In this document: positions 1 to 6,386 of the stretch, one piece after another
How positions within the stretch are numbered: position 1 is the first letter of the stretch
How the letters are laid out: each line of letters begins with the position of its first letter
Assembly (NCBI GenBank): GCA_903921945.1
Contig: CAIXSC010000314.1
Coordinates: forward strand, 1 to 15,823
Source of the DNA: an uncultured Planctomycetaceae bacterium
Lineage (GTDB): Bacteria; Planctomycetota; Planctomycetia; Pirellulales; Pirellulaceae
Reading direction: 5' to 3'
DNA: 15,823 nucleotides
Position numbers and translations under genes: made by a program
The notes under the pieces: generated by a model
Databases searched by the model: none
Told to the model about the DNA's origin: nothing
The model's input: the letters and a program-made list of their open reading frames with translations, nothing else

Positions 1-1
1 G

Positions 2-1759
2 CAGTGGCACGCGAAGTTCCTTGAAGTGCGGCGGACTCATGCCGAAGCGTTGTTCGAGGCGGCTCGCGTCGCGGCGGGCGAATCGGCTGGCGGATCCACT
101 GCCGAATCCACTGGCGAATCAACGGGTAAATCCACAGGCAAAACCATCGGTGAACCGACTGGCGGAAAATCTGAGGTCGGTCCCCATAAGAAAAAAGGTG
201 GCGGCGTTGGCGGCAACGGCGACACCGCTGGGGATGGCGACACGGATGGGGATAGCGACACCGCTGGGAATGGCGACACGGATGGGAATGGCGACACGGA
301 TGGGGATGGCGATGCGGCGGCCGCGTATCGGTTGTTGCACGAAGTCTTGCGAGAGGCCCCGGATCATGCGGCGGCGCGGCGTATTCTCGCGCTTGGCGGC
401 TCCATGGACGGCCCTGCGGTCGAACTGTCGCGGCCGGCGTTCGACCATCCGAAGTTCGGCTGGCGGCGTGGACAGCATTGGCGTGCCGAGTCGGCGCATT
501 TTGTGGTCAGTTCGAATCACAGCGCGACCGTCGCGCAGGCGGCGGCGCGTGAGCTGGAACGGCTGAGGCAGGTTTGGAGCCAGTTGTTTTTCGGTTACTG
601 GAGTTCGCCAGCGGCGTTGCGGGCACGGTTTGCGGGCCGCGATGAGCCGCTAGGGAAGAAACGCCGGCATCAGGTCGCGATTTTCAAGACTCGGGACGAG
701 TATGTCGCGGCATTGCGGTCGAGTCAGCCGCGGATCGAGTTGTCATCGGGTTACTACGCCGACACGGAGGCGATGTCGTTTTTGTACGCGGGCGATGACG
801 CGGCGCATCCGACGTGGCGGCACGAAGTTGTCCATCAGTTGTTTCAGGAGGCGGGAGATTCAGCCGGAAATGCGGGCCAGCGTGGCAATATGTGGTTGAT
901 CGAAGGGATCGCGGTTTACTTCGAATCGTTGCTGGCGCGGCCCGGTTACGCGTTCGTCGGCGGTCCGGACGCGCGACGGCTGCAATTTGCCAGGTACGCT
1001 GGGCTCCGTGGCGCCGTTCCGCTGCCGTTTGCCGAATTGGCGGCTTTAACCCGCGAGCAGCTTCAGAGCGACGCGCGCATTCGAGAACTGTATACGCAGT
1101 CGGCCGGTTTGACGCATTTCCTGATGGATGGCGACCGGGGACGATGGCGGCCTTTGGTTGGCCGCTGTTTGGCGTCGATTTATGCCGGCCGCGACACCGC
1201 AGGCATGTTGGCCGAGTTGGCTGGCCAGCCATTCTCGGATTTCGAACGTGGCTACTTGGCGTTCCTCGGGGTGGATGACACCGATTTGCCGCACTTTGCC
1301 GCTGTGTCCGAGATGCGTCAGTTAAGTTTGGGCCGGACAGCGGTCACGGAGCGCGGGTTGCTCACCCTCTCGGCAGCCCGGCAATTGGAATGGCTCGATC
1401 TGTCCTTTACGCCGGCGGCCGATGAAGGCGTGGCGGTGTTTCGGCACTGCACGCGTCTGCGGCAGCTTTTCTTGGAGCGGACCACGATAACGGACGCTTC
1501 GCTGGAATGGATCGGCAAGTTGCGCGAGTTGGAAGAGCTGGATTTGTCGGGTACGAAGATCTCGGACGCGGGGCTTAAGCGGCTGGCAGGGCTGGTCAAG
1601 CTACGGACGTTGTATTTGACCGACTGTTCGGTGGGCGATACGGGGGTGGACGCGCTGCGAGGCCTGAAGCGATTGGAGACGCTGGATTTGGGCGGCACCG
1701 CCGTCACACCGACCGGCATCGAGCGGCTTCGGAAGTCGTTGCCGCAATGGAAACCCTGA
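2..1759 (+). CDS. DUF1570-type gluzincin-like putative peptidase with C-terminal leucine-rich repeats (5' partial)
   Basis: The reading frame is open to the left edge (upstream residues QWHAKFLE), so the GTG at 26 is probably internal and the true start and any signal peptide lie outside the window. Numbered from that GTG, residues about 15-50 are a Ser/Thr/Gly/Glu repeat and 66-95 an Asp/Gly repeat linker. Next comes a short helical stretch ending near ILALGG. Residues about 150-415 resemble DUF1570 and carry HEVVH (266-270) and EGIAVYFE (E293), the zinc-ligand layout of gluzincin metallopeptidases. Residues about 420-575 are five or six LRRs of the form LxxLxLxxTxITDxGLxxL. A secreted or envelope role is inferred from the family; the substrate is unknown. 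The HExxH and LRR assignments are directly visible, while the DUF1570 name is from memory of the family. Confidence 0.85.
   Translation, partial: QWHAKFLEVRRTHAEALFEAARVAAGESAGGSTAESTGESTGKSTGKTIGEPTGGKSEVGPHKKKGGGVGGNGDTAGDGDTDGDSDTAGNGDTDGNGDTDGDGDAAAAYRLLHEVLREAPDHAAARRILALGGSMDGPAVELSRPAFDHPKFGWRRGQHWRAESAHFVVSSNHSATVAQAAARELERLRQVWSQLFFGYWSSPAALRARFAGRDEPLGKKRRHQVAIFKTRDEYVAALRSSQPRIELSSGYYADTEAMSFLYAGDDAAHPTWRHEVVHQLFQEAGDSAGNAGQRGNMWLIEGIAVYFESLLARPGYAFVGGPDARRLQFARYAGLRGAVPLPFAELAALTREQLQSDARIRELYTQSAGLTHFLMDGDRGRWRPLVGRCLASIYAGRDTAGMLAELAGQPFSDFERGYLAFLGVDDTDLPHFAAVSEMRQLSLGRTAVTERGLLTLSAARQLEWLDLSFTPAADEGVAVFRHCTRLRQLFLERTTITDASLEWIGKLRELEELDLSGTKISDAGLKRLAGLVKLRTLYLTDCSVGDTGVDALRGLKRLETLDLGGTAVTPTGIERLRKSLPQWKP
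221..310 (+). repeat. Five tandem 18-bp units coding for D-T-[AD]-G-[DN]-[GS]
   Basis: Five near-identical 18-bp units (starting at 221, 239, 257, 275 and 293) begin gacacSG and encode an Asp/Gly hexapeptide repeat inside the peptidase-LRR gene. The DTDGDGD pattern resembles calcium-binding Asp loops (thrombospondin type 3 or dockerin style), but it lacks their wider context. A looser 12-bp Ser/Thr/Gly repeat precedes it at about 79-170. Confidence 0.9.
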
Positions 1760-1806
1760 GCGGGCGATTCGAAGGGGGGGGCAGCGCCAGTTGCCGTGGC
1801 GCGTAT

Positions 1807-1848
1807 CCGAAAGCCAATCCCCAGCTCCCGAAAGCCAATCCCCAGCTC
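1807..1848. repeat. Perfect 21-bp tandem duplication
   Basis: Two identical adjacent 21-bp copies, 1807-1827 and 1828-1848, each starting ccgaaagccaatcc and ending cagctc. They lie in non-coding DNA about 50 bp after the upstream stop codon. Confidence 0.95.
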
Positions 1849-1890
1849 TCATCTTCTGGGAACGCGTTTGGGGCGGCTGACCTTCCGCTT

Positions 1891-1911
1891 CGACGGACCG
1901 GAAGTCCGTCG
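1891..1911. repeat. Perfect GC-rich hairpin, 8-bp stem
   Basis: cgacggac (1891-1898) and gtccgtcg (1904-1911) are exact reverse complements around the loop cggaa. No T-tract follows on either strand, so it is not a standard intrinsic terminator. It may be one member of a dispersed intergenic repeat family, or may act as an mRNA 3'-end stabiliser for the upstream gene. Confidence 0.85.
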
Positions 1912-2027
1912 CACTGACAGGTAGCCGCGATCGACACGCTTCGTTGGAATCGCCGGCGACGCAACGCCGTGATCGAATCGCGAATATCGACTCGGGATGA
2001 TCGCCACAGCGCACCCGGCTGCCATCA

Positions 2028-2039
2028 AAAAATATTTTT
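2028..2039. repeat. 12-bp perfect AT palindrome (aaaaatattttt)
   Basis: A self-complementary run of A and T bases stands out in otherwise GC-rich DNA. It could be a nucleoid-protein or curvature site; no gene start lies close by, so its role is unknown. Confidence 0.6.
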
Positions 2040-2460
2040 CAGTCCGCGCCCGATTGTCCCGGGCTGTTCGGCTGTTACATCGTGGGCGTCAGGCTGTGAT
2101 CGGTCCTGGAACGAGGCCAAGGGGCTAGTGGCGGGAAAGACAGAGTCGCGGGCACGCTGGGCAATAGGCACTGCGGCGAGCGTGATTTACGCCCATGGGA
2201 TGAGGCATCGCGGCAAGATCCAACGATTGGCATCGATTTGCGCGGTCGTCGACCGTGGGGGTGCACTGCTAACGGTGGCGGCTTTCCTTGAGCCGCAAGC
2301 GGTCTAAGCGGGCGATTCGCGGAAACCGCCGGCCATTGTCGCCTAACGTGCCAATCGCGATGGATTAGAGGGGGATCGTAGATCATGGAGTCGGCCAAAC
2401 TTTCATTGGTATGGCTATAGATTCAGGTCCTTTCATTATAGGTTGTAAGCAGGTATCGCG

Positions 2461-3081
2461 ATGAATACACAGGCGTTGGAGGTGTTGTTCGAGTTGCGGT
2501 GGTTGATTGCCATCGCCGCGGCTGTGCTAATCGCGATTTGGATCGTGCAAAACGAGAGAACCAAGAGGATTGCCCTGCTATGCGCGGTTATTGGCAATGT
2601 CGAGGAGTTACCCGCATTGCAAGCGTCGATCGATCGTGTAACGAGTAGCAAAGACTCGGAGATCGCATCGCGGCGGCAAGGCTTTCGGCTTGTCGCGCTT
2701 GCTGAGGCGTTTGGGAAACTACCGGACGGCCTTCTGGACGCCATAAAGGTTTTTTCCTTTTTCATTGGAATCGCTTTGATTGTTTTGGCAATGGGCGCTG
2801 TGCACGTGATGCAGATTTCGCAAACGAAATCGCAAACAAAATCGCAACAGCTTGAAGCCAAACAGGCCGTCCCTGGGGACGCGGCCAAAACGATCGCCTT
2901 GGTCAAGATCTCCGCGACGACTGGGGTTCTCGAAGAAGCCGGTGCGGTCGCCGCACCATCTCCCGGCGGCGAAAACGTGAGCACCGGGCGGTTCACTAGC
3001 CTCGCAGTCGATTCGCGATTGTCTTGTAATGGTGGCGTGATTGACAAATCCAACCACTCATTCATGGAAATTGGACTTTAG
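2461..3081 (+). CDS. Hypothetical two-helix membrane protein
   Basis: I do not recognise this 206-residue protein. Two hydrophobic segments are visible: about residues 13-29 (LRWLIAIAAAVLIAIWIV) and about 97-116 (FSFFIGIALIVLAMGAVHVM). The charged stretch between them is probably cytoplasmic by the positive-inside rule (NERTKR after the first helix). After the second helix comes a QTKSQTKSQ repeat and a Ser/Gly/Ala-rich tail. The ATG at 2461 is preceded by a weak AGG at about 8 nt. The gene looks more AT-rich than its neighbours (for example runs of tttttt and caaac/caaaat codons). Only 42 bp separate it from the next gene, so the two are probably co-transcribed. An ORF of nearly the same length on the opposite strand is rejected as a shadow. 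Confidence 0.7.
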   Translation: MNTQALEVLFELRWLIAIAAAVLIAIWIVQNERTKRIALLCAVIGNVEELPALQASIDRVTSSKDSEIASRRQGFRLVALAEAFGKLPDGLLDAIKVFSFFIGIALIVLAMGAVHVMQISQTKSQTKSQQLEAKQAVPGDAAKTIALVKISATTGVLEEAGAVAAPSPGGENVSTGRFTSLAVDSRLSCNGGVIDKSNHSFMEIGL

Positions 3082-3123
3082 CATCGAGTGGGCAAATGAC
3101 ATCTAAATGGGTATCGGAATGCA

Positions 3124-4056
3124 ATGCCAATAGTTTCTGATCCACTGACAACAAGGAACCTTCACGTGCTTCCTGCCTCTTTCACGACCACAACCCGAAT
3201 CGAGATTTCTCCCGAGGATGTCATTATTATCGATTGGTTTATGACGGTATTCGTTATGGTAGTCGCCTTCGCGCTGGGCATTGCGATTCAATTGCGGCGA
3301 AAATACTGGCCATTGGGTGATCCACAGGTGGATTTGGCCGATGTCGAGCCCCTCGAACTATCGCTGCTTGCAAAACGAGGCGATCGGATGTCATTTGCCG
3401 TCACGGGACTCGCCACGTTGATGGCCCATACGGCTCAGCCGCAGATAACCGATCCGGAGGATGTGTGCACCCCGATCGCGATTCCGGCGACACTGCCGGC
3501 CGGGACGCCGCCGCTACTGGCCGGGCTTCAGCAGCGTCTCGCCGCCTTGGGCGCTATACCGCCGCTGGATGCTCTAAAAGCGGCCATGGAAACGAGCTTT
3601 GAGGAAGGCGAGAGGCATTTGATGCGCCGCGGTCTAGTCGTGGACAGATGGTGGTCCACCCTGGCGCCGTGGATGATTTTAAGGCCGATCGGAGCGGTAT
3701 TCGTGCTTGTGTGGGCTATTCTTTACACTAGTTGGTTCGATAAGGAATACGAGGGGTTTGCGATATTAGGTGGGTTAGTCGTCGGACTGGTAGGGCTGTT
3801 GGCGATCTCCCAAAGGCCACGTCTCACGTTGCATGGCGAGACGATTGTGGAGAAAGCCAAGGCGCAACTGCCTGAGTTGACGCGGAGGTTGGCGATGGAA
3901 ACGTCGCCACGATCGCCGGAAATCCTGGGTCCCGCCGTGGCCTTGCTCGGCACAGCGGCGCTCAACGAAACCGAACACGCCCTCTTGCTGGCGGCCGTGA
4001 AAACTTACTTGAGCGACTTGGAGAGCGGTTGTGGCAGTGGTGGTGGCTGTGGCTAG
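3124..4056 (+). CDS. TIGR04222 domain-containing membrane protein
   Basis: The 310 residues follow the TIGR04222 pattern. A first membrane helix is at about 35-57, followed by basic residues (QLRRKYW). Then comes a cytoplasmic segment with PLELSLLAKRGDR at about 77-88, where the family usually has a YELAYLAGG-like motif, and a likely winged-helix-like region to about 180. Two more helices lie at about 184-204 and 212-229. The family's LTLHGE and AVALLGTAAL blocks come before a Gly/Cys tail (SGCGSGGGCG). Such tails are characteristic of the family and are otherwise unexplained. The first ATG is used; the start at 3241 (residue 40) would cut into the first helix and is less likely. It sits between a small membrane protein and a COG4278-like gene, a pairing I associate with this family. 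The molecular function is unknown. Confidence 0.8.
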   Translation: MPIVSDPLTTRNLHVLPASFTTTTRIEISPEDVIIIDWFMTVFVMVVAFALGIAIQLRRKYWPLGDPQVDLADVEPLELSLLAKRGDRMSFAVTGLATLMAHTAQPQITDPEDVCTPIAIPATLPAGTPPLLAGLQQRLAALGAIPPLDALKAAMETSFEEGERHLMRRGLVVDRWWSTLAPWMILRPIGAVFVLVWAILYTSWFDKEYEGFAILGGLVVGLVGLLAISQRPRLTLHGETIVEKAKAQLPELTRRLAMETSPRSPEILGPAVALLGTAALNETEHALLLAAVKTYLSDLESGCGSGGGCG

Positions 4057-4125
4057 TGAACGGTTTACGCCTCGCCTGCCAGCTCGTTGCGATACGGATC
4101 TCCTGCCCGTCCGTGAGCGAACACG

Positions 4126-4631
4126 ATGCCAATGCTCGAAGATGACCGGAAACGATGGGAGCGGCTCGCCGCTTACCGTTTTGACGACCCGCTTGCACGG
4201 CTTACGTTTACTGCCCGATTGGCCCGCGAAAACGGCTGGACGACGGGATACGCGTTACGGATCATCCAGGAATACCGTCGGACGATCGAGTCGTACACGG
4301 CGACATTCGATGCGCCTCCGCCGCAAGACATCTGGCCGGGGCCGGAAAGTCGGTTCGGCGACGACTTGGCCTGGCGTCGCGTGAACACCGCAGACGGAAC
4401 TGGGTTATTCCCAAGCCCGCCCGGTTTCTCCGACCGACCGCTGTCCGCCTTCGTCTATGGGCGGGGCAACGGTTGGCCTTGTGGTGTGGTATCGGATTGG
4501 CGCTCGTCTGCGGATTGGCGCTTGTCTGCGGAGTGGGGTTCGTCTGCGGGGTGGGGTTCGGCTGCGGGGTGGGGTTCGGCTGCGGGATGGGGTTCGGCTG
4601 CGGCTTAGGGCTTGTCCTCGCAGCCACGTAA
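4126..4631 (+). pseudogene. COG4278-like (glycine-rich-domain-containing) gene with frameshift and internal deletion
   Basis: The first frame starts at 4126 and encodes MPMLEDDRKRW, then FTARLARENGW and ALRIIQEYRR, which match the N-terminus of COG4278-type proteins found beside TIGR04222 genes. The next residues, TIESYTATFD...DIWP...RFGDDLAWRRVNTAD, match a point that in the family lies about 70-80 residues further on. The segment with the VTPS...WH.H signature is therefore absent. At about 4396-4398 the homology switches to the -1 frame, which reads NWVIPKPARFLRP and then a hydrophobic Cys/Gly tail ending at 4631. Without the switch, translation runs to a stop at 4608 as a WGSAAG repeat. 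No slippery heptamer is visible, so mutation or sequencing error is more likely than programmed frameshifting. The restored protein would be about 168 residues. The family comparison is from memory. Confidence 0.7.
4503..4610 (+). repeat. Six tandem 18-bp units in the COG4278-like gene tail
   Basis: Units start at 4503, 4521, 4539, 4557, 4575 and 4593, with consensus ttcgKctgcggggtgggg. In the frame matching the upstream homology (after the frame change) they encode [LF]-[VG]-C-G-[VLM]-[GA], giving regularly spaced cysteines in a hydrophobic helix-like stretch. Because 18 is divisible by 3, all three plus frames stay open, which hides the frameshift. Confidence 0.9.
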
Positions 4632-4684
4632 ACGAAAGAACGGCTGGCCACTTTCCCAAGTCTTGCCCGTGGTGCCGCACCGCC

Positions 4685-6106
4685 TTAGCCGAACAGTTCC
4701 ATAATCGGCTTGCCAGTGGTCAGCGGCAGGGAGATCCCGCTGTTGTTTTGGGGAGCATTCAGGGGTATGTCAAGCGCGTGGTAGATGGTCGCCGCCAGTT
4801 CCTCGGGACGCACCGGCATGCTGGAAACATAGGCGCCGTGTTTGTCCGACTTGCCGTAAACCTTGCCACCGCCGATGCCCGCGCCGGCCAAAATGGCTGA
4901 GAAGCAACTTGGCCAATGCTGGCGACCCGGTGGGAGCTGGGTGAGCACGTTGGGCGTGCGGCCAAACTCGCCCGTCACCACGACCAGCGTGTTTTTCAAC
5001 ATGCCGCGATCCTTCAGGTCGGATAGCAATGCGGACAAGGCTTGATCGAGCCGCGGCAAGCAGAAGCCCATGCCGTACGATCCGTCGCCGAAGGCATTCC
5101 CCATACCCATGTTGCCGCCGTGCATGTCCCAACTGCTGCTCGGCGGTCCCGCCGTGTCGTGCGGCGCTTGCCCCGTCCAGCCGTTGACGGTGACGAACCG
5201 CACGCCCGCTTCGACCATTCGCCGGGCCAGCAACAGGTTTTGTCCAAGCGGATGGCGGCCATAGCGATCGCGGACATCCGCCGGTTCGCGATCCATCTTG
5301 AACGCGTCGCGTCCCTCGGAACGCGTCATGGCGTCATAGGCCTTTTCCCGCAATTGCGACCAGTCGGCGCCGCGGCCATCGCGCGACAGCGCGGGGCTCT
5401 CGATTCGCGACAACAGTTGCCGGCGCACGGCGACCCGCGCCGGATCGCCCAGATCGTAAATCTCCGGCGGACTGAAGTCGTCCATGGCTGGATGGTTCTT
5501 CGCGGAGCCAACGAAAACGGGAGCATAGGCCGAGCCAAGATAGCCGCCGAGATCGATGTTCGGCGCGCAGAACACGGGCGGGCCGACACACTTGATCAGC
5601 CATGCGTTCGAGACCAGATTCCGCTTGCTCGGCCGATGCTTCGCGACGAACGAACCGAGGTACGGTTGATCGTCGGAAACGCCCTGATTGACTCGCTTCG
5701 TCGACTGGCCGCTCAGCAGATTGTGCATCGCGTCGAAGTGGTTCGAGATCGAACCGGGGTGCGTCATCGAATTGATGAGCGTGAACTGGTCGGTCAGTTT
5801 CGCCAATTCCGTGTGCATTTCGTTGATCCGCATCCCGGGCACTCGGGTTTCAATCGGCCGATAGGGGCCGCGGATCGTGTCCGGCGCCTCCGGTTTCATA
5901 TCCCAGGTGTCGATGTGGCTCGGGCCGCCGCACAGCAACACAAAAATGCAGGATTTCTCCGACGCCACGGCTTGGCCGCTGGCGTTCGTCGCGTCGGCCC
6001 CCATCACCAAGCCGGGGGTCGTCATCGACAACGCACCCAAACCGGCCGCGATCAACGCTTGTCGGCGATTCATTTCGTACGAGTGTGTTGAATGCGTTGC
6101 GCCCAT
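4685..6106 (-). CDS. DUF1501 domain-containing protein with Tat-like leader
   Basis: This is a member of the planctomycete-expanded DUF1501 family, related to the sulfatase/alkaline-phosphatase fold and of unproven activity. Typical blocks are visible: FVLLCGGPSHIDTWDMKP, RGPYRPIETRVPGM, NSMTHPGSISNHFDAMHNLLSG, HPLGQNLLLARRMVEAGVRFVTVN, VVVTGEFGRTPN, and PEELAATIYHALDIP near the C-terminus. A twin-arginine-like leader (MNRRQALIAAGLGALSM) suggests export in a folded state. I chose the ATG at 6106 (473 aa) because GGAG lies 10 nt upstream. An ATG at 6166 extends the frame without a binding site, and one at 6073 begins directly at MNRRQ. The usual DUF1549/DUF1553 cytochrome-type partner is not in this window. 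It is convergent with the COG4278-like gene, 53 bp away. Confidence 0.9.
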   Translation of the reverse strand: MGATHSTHSYEMNRRQALIAAGLGALSMTTPGLVMGADATNASGQAVASEKSCIFVLLCGGPSHIDTWDMKPEAPDTIRGPYRPIETRVPGMRINEMHTELAKLTDQFTLINSMTHPGSISNHFDAMHNLLSGQSTKRVNQGVSDDQPYLGSFVAKHRPSKRNLVSNAWLIKCVGPPVFCAPNIDLGGYLGSAYAPVFVGSAKNHPAMDDFSPPEIYDLGDPARVAVRRQLLSRIESPALSRDGRGADWSQLREKAYDAMTRSEGRDAFKMDREPADVRDRYGRHPLGQNLLLARRMVEAGVRFVTVNGWTGQAPHDTAGPPSSSWDMHGGNMGMGNAFGDGSYGMGFCLPRLDQALSALLSDLKDRGMLKNTLVVVTGEFGRTPNVLTQLPPGRQHWPSCFSAILAGAGIGGGKVYGKSDKHGAYVSSMPVRPEELAATIYHALDIPLNAPQNNSGISLPLTTGKPIMELFG

Positions 6107-6116
6107 GTCGAATCCA

Positions 6117-6120
6117 CTCC
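6117..6120 (-). promoter_or_regulatory. Ribosome binding site deciding the DUF1501 start
   Basis: GGAG on the minus strand, 10 nt before the ATG at 6106; the alternative starts at 6166 and 6073 have no comparable sequence. Confidence 0.5.
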
Positions 6121-6133
6121 AGAATGACGAACC

Positions 6134-6146
6134 GGCAGGCCCTGCC
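6134..6146. promoter_or_regulatory. 13-bp palindrome upstream of DUF1501 gene (candidate operator)
   Basis: ggcagg-c-cctgcc is a perfect inverted repeat 28-40 bp upstream of the chosen start, in the 280-bp gap between two divergent genes. Position and symmetry suit a regulator site, but this may be chance in GC-rich DNA. Confidence 0.25.
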
Positions 6147-6375
6147 TGGTCCCACCGCAAAACCATAACTCGTTAGATCAACCAACGCCGATATTATGTC
6201 GGTCAACCATCGGGAGGGCAACAGGAAACCGTGGTTTCGTGGTTCGATCCACGCCTTCAATCGGAACCGAAACGTGCTCGACCGATGTACATTGACGACA
6301 TTTGGGGGGCCGGCCGGTAGGAATCGACGAAATCCGTTTTCTGGAAAAGTCTCGCGAGTGAGGCCGAAAGGGTTC

Positions 6376-6382
6376 AGGGAGG
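6376..6382 (+). promoter_or_regulatory. Strong Shine-Dalgarno for the TrkA-N/RyR gene
   Basis: agggagg lies 4 nt before the ATG at 6387; it is one of the best matches to the consensus in this window and supports that start. Confidence 0.7.
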
Positions 6383-6386
6383 CAAC

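Larger units (their letters stand above)
1760..2460. other. About 700-bp intergenic region without a convincing gene
   Basis: Short open frames exist on both strands (for example 1969-2307 plus), but they have no recognisable domains, poor amino-acid composition and no ribosome binding site. The stretch holds a 21-bp tandem duplication, a GC hairpin, an AT-rich palindrome and a small ccgc-aa-gcgg inverted repeat at 2293-2302. The last 100 bp must contain the leader of the gene starting at 2461; I see no clear sigma-70 promoter there. Confidence 0.6.

Noticed and set aside
1969..2307. 112-aa plus-strand open frame in the intergenic region
   Set aside because: It has no ribosome binding site, no domain, and mixed composition spanning the AT palindrome.
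2436..3065. 209-aa open frame on the minus strand opposite the two-helix protein
   Set aside because: It is Ser/Thr/Cys-rich with no domain, and mirrors the plus gene, which has sensible membrane helices and a downstream partner at operon spacing.
4390..4400. Programmed -1 ribosomal frameshifting in the COG4278-like gene
   Set aside because: No slippery heptamer, downstream pseudoknot or internal Shine-Dalgarno is visible at cagacggaactggg; mutation or assembly error is simpler.
4503..4610. CRISPR array
   Set aside because: The 18-bp units are directly adjacent without spacers and code for a peptide repeat.
5042..6091. 349-aa plus-strand open frame inside the DUF1501 gene
   Set aside because: It is rich in Arg, His and Val and has no recognisable motif; the minus frame carries all the DUF1501 blocks.
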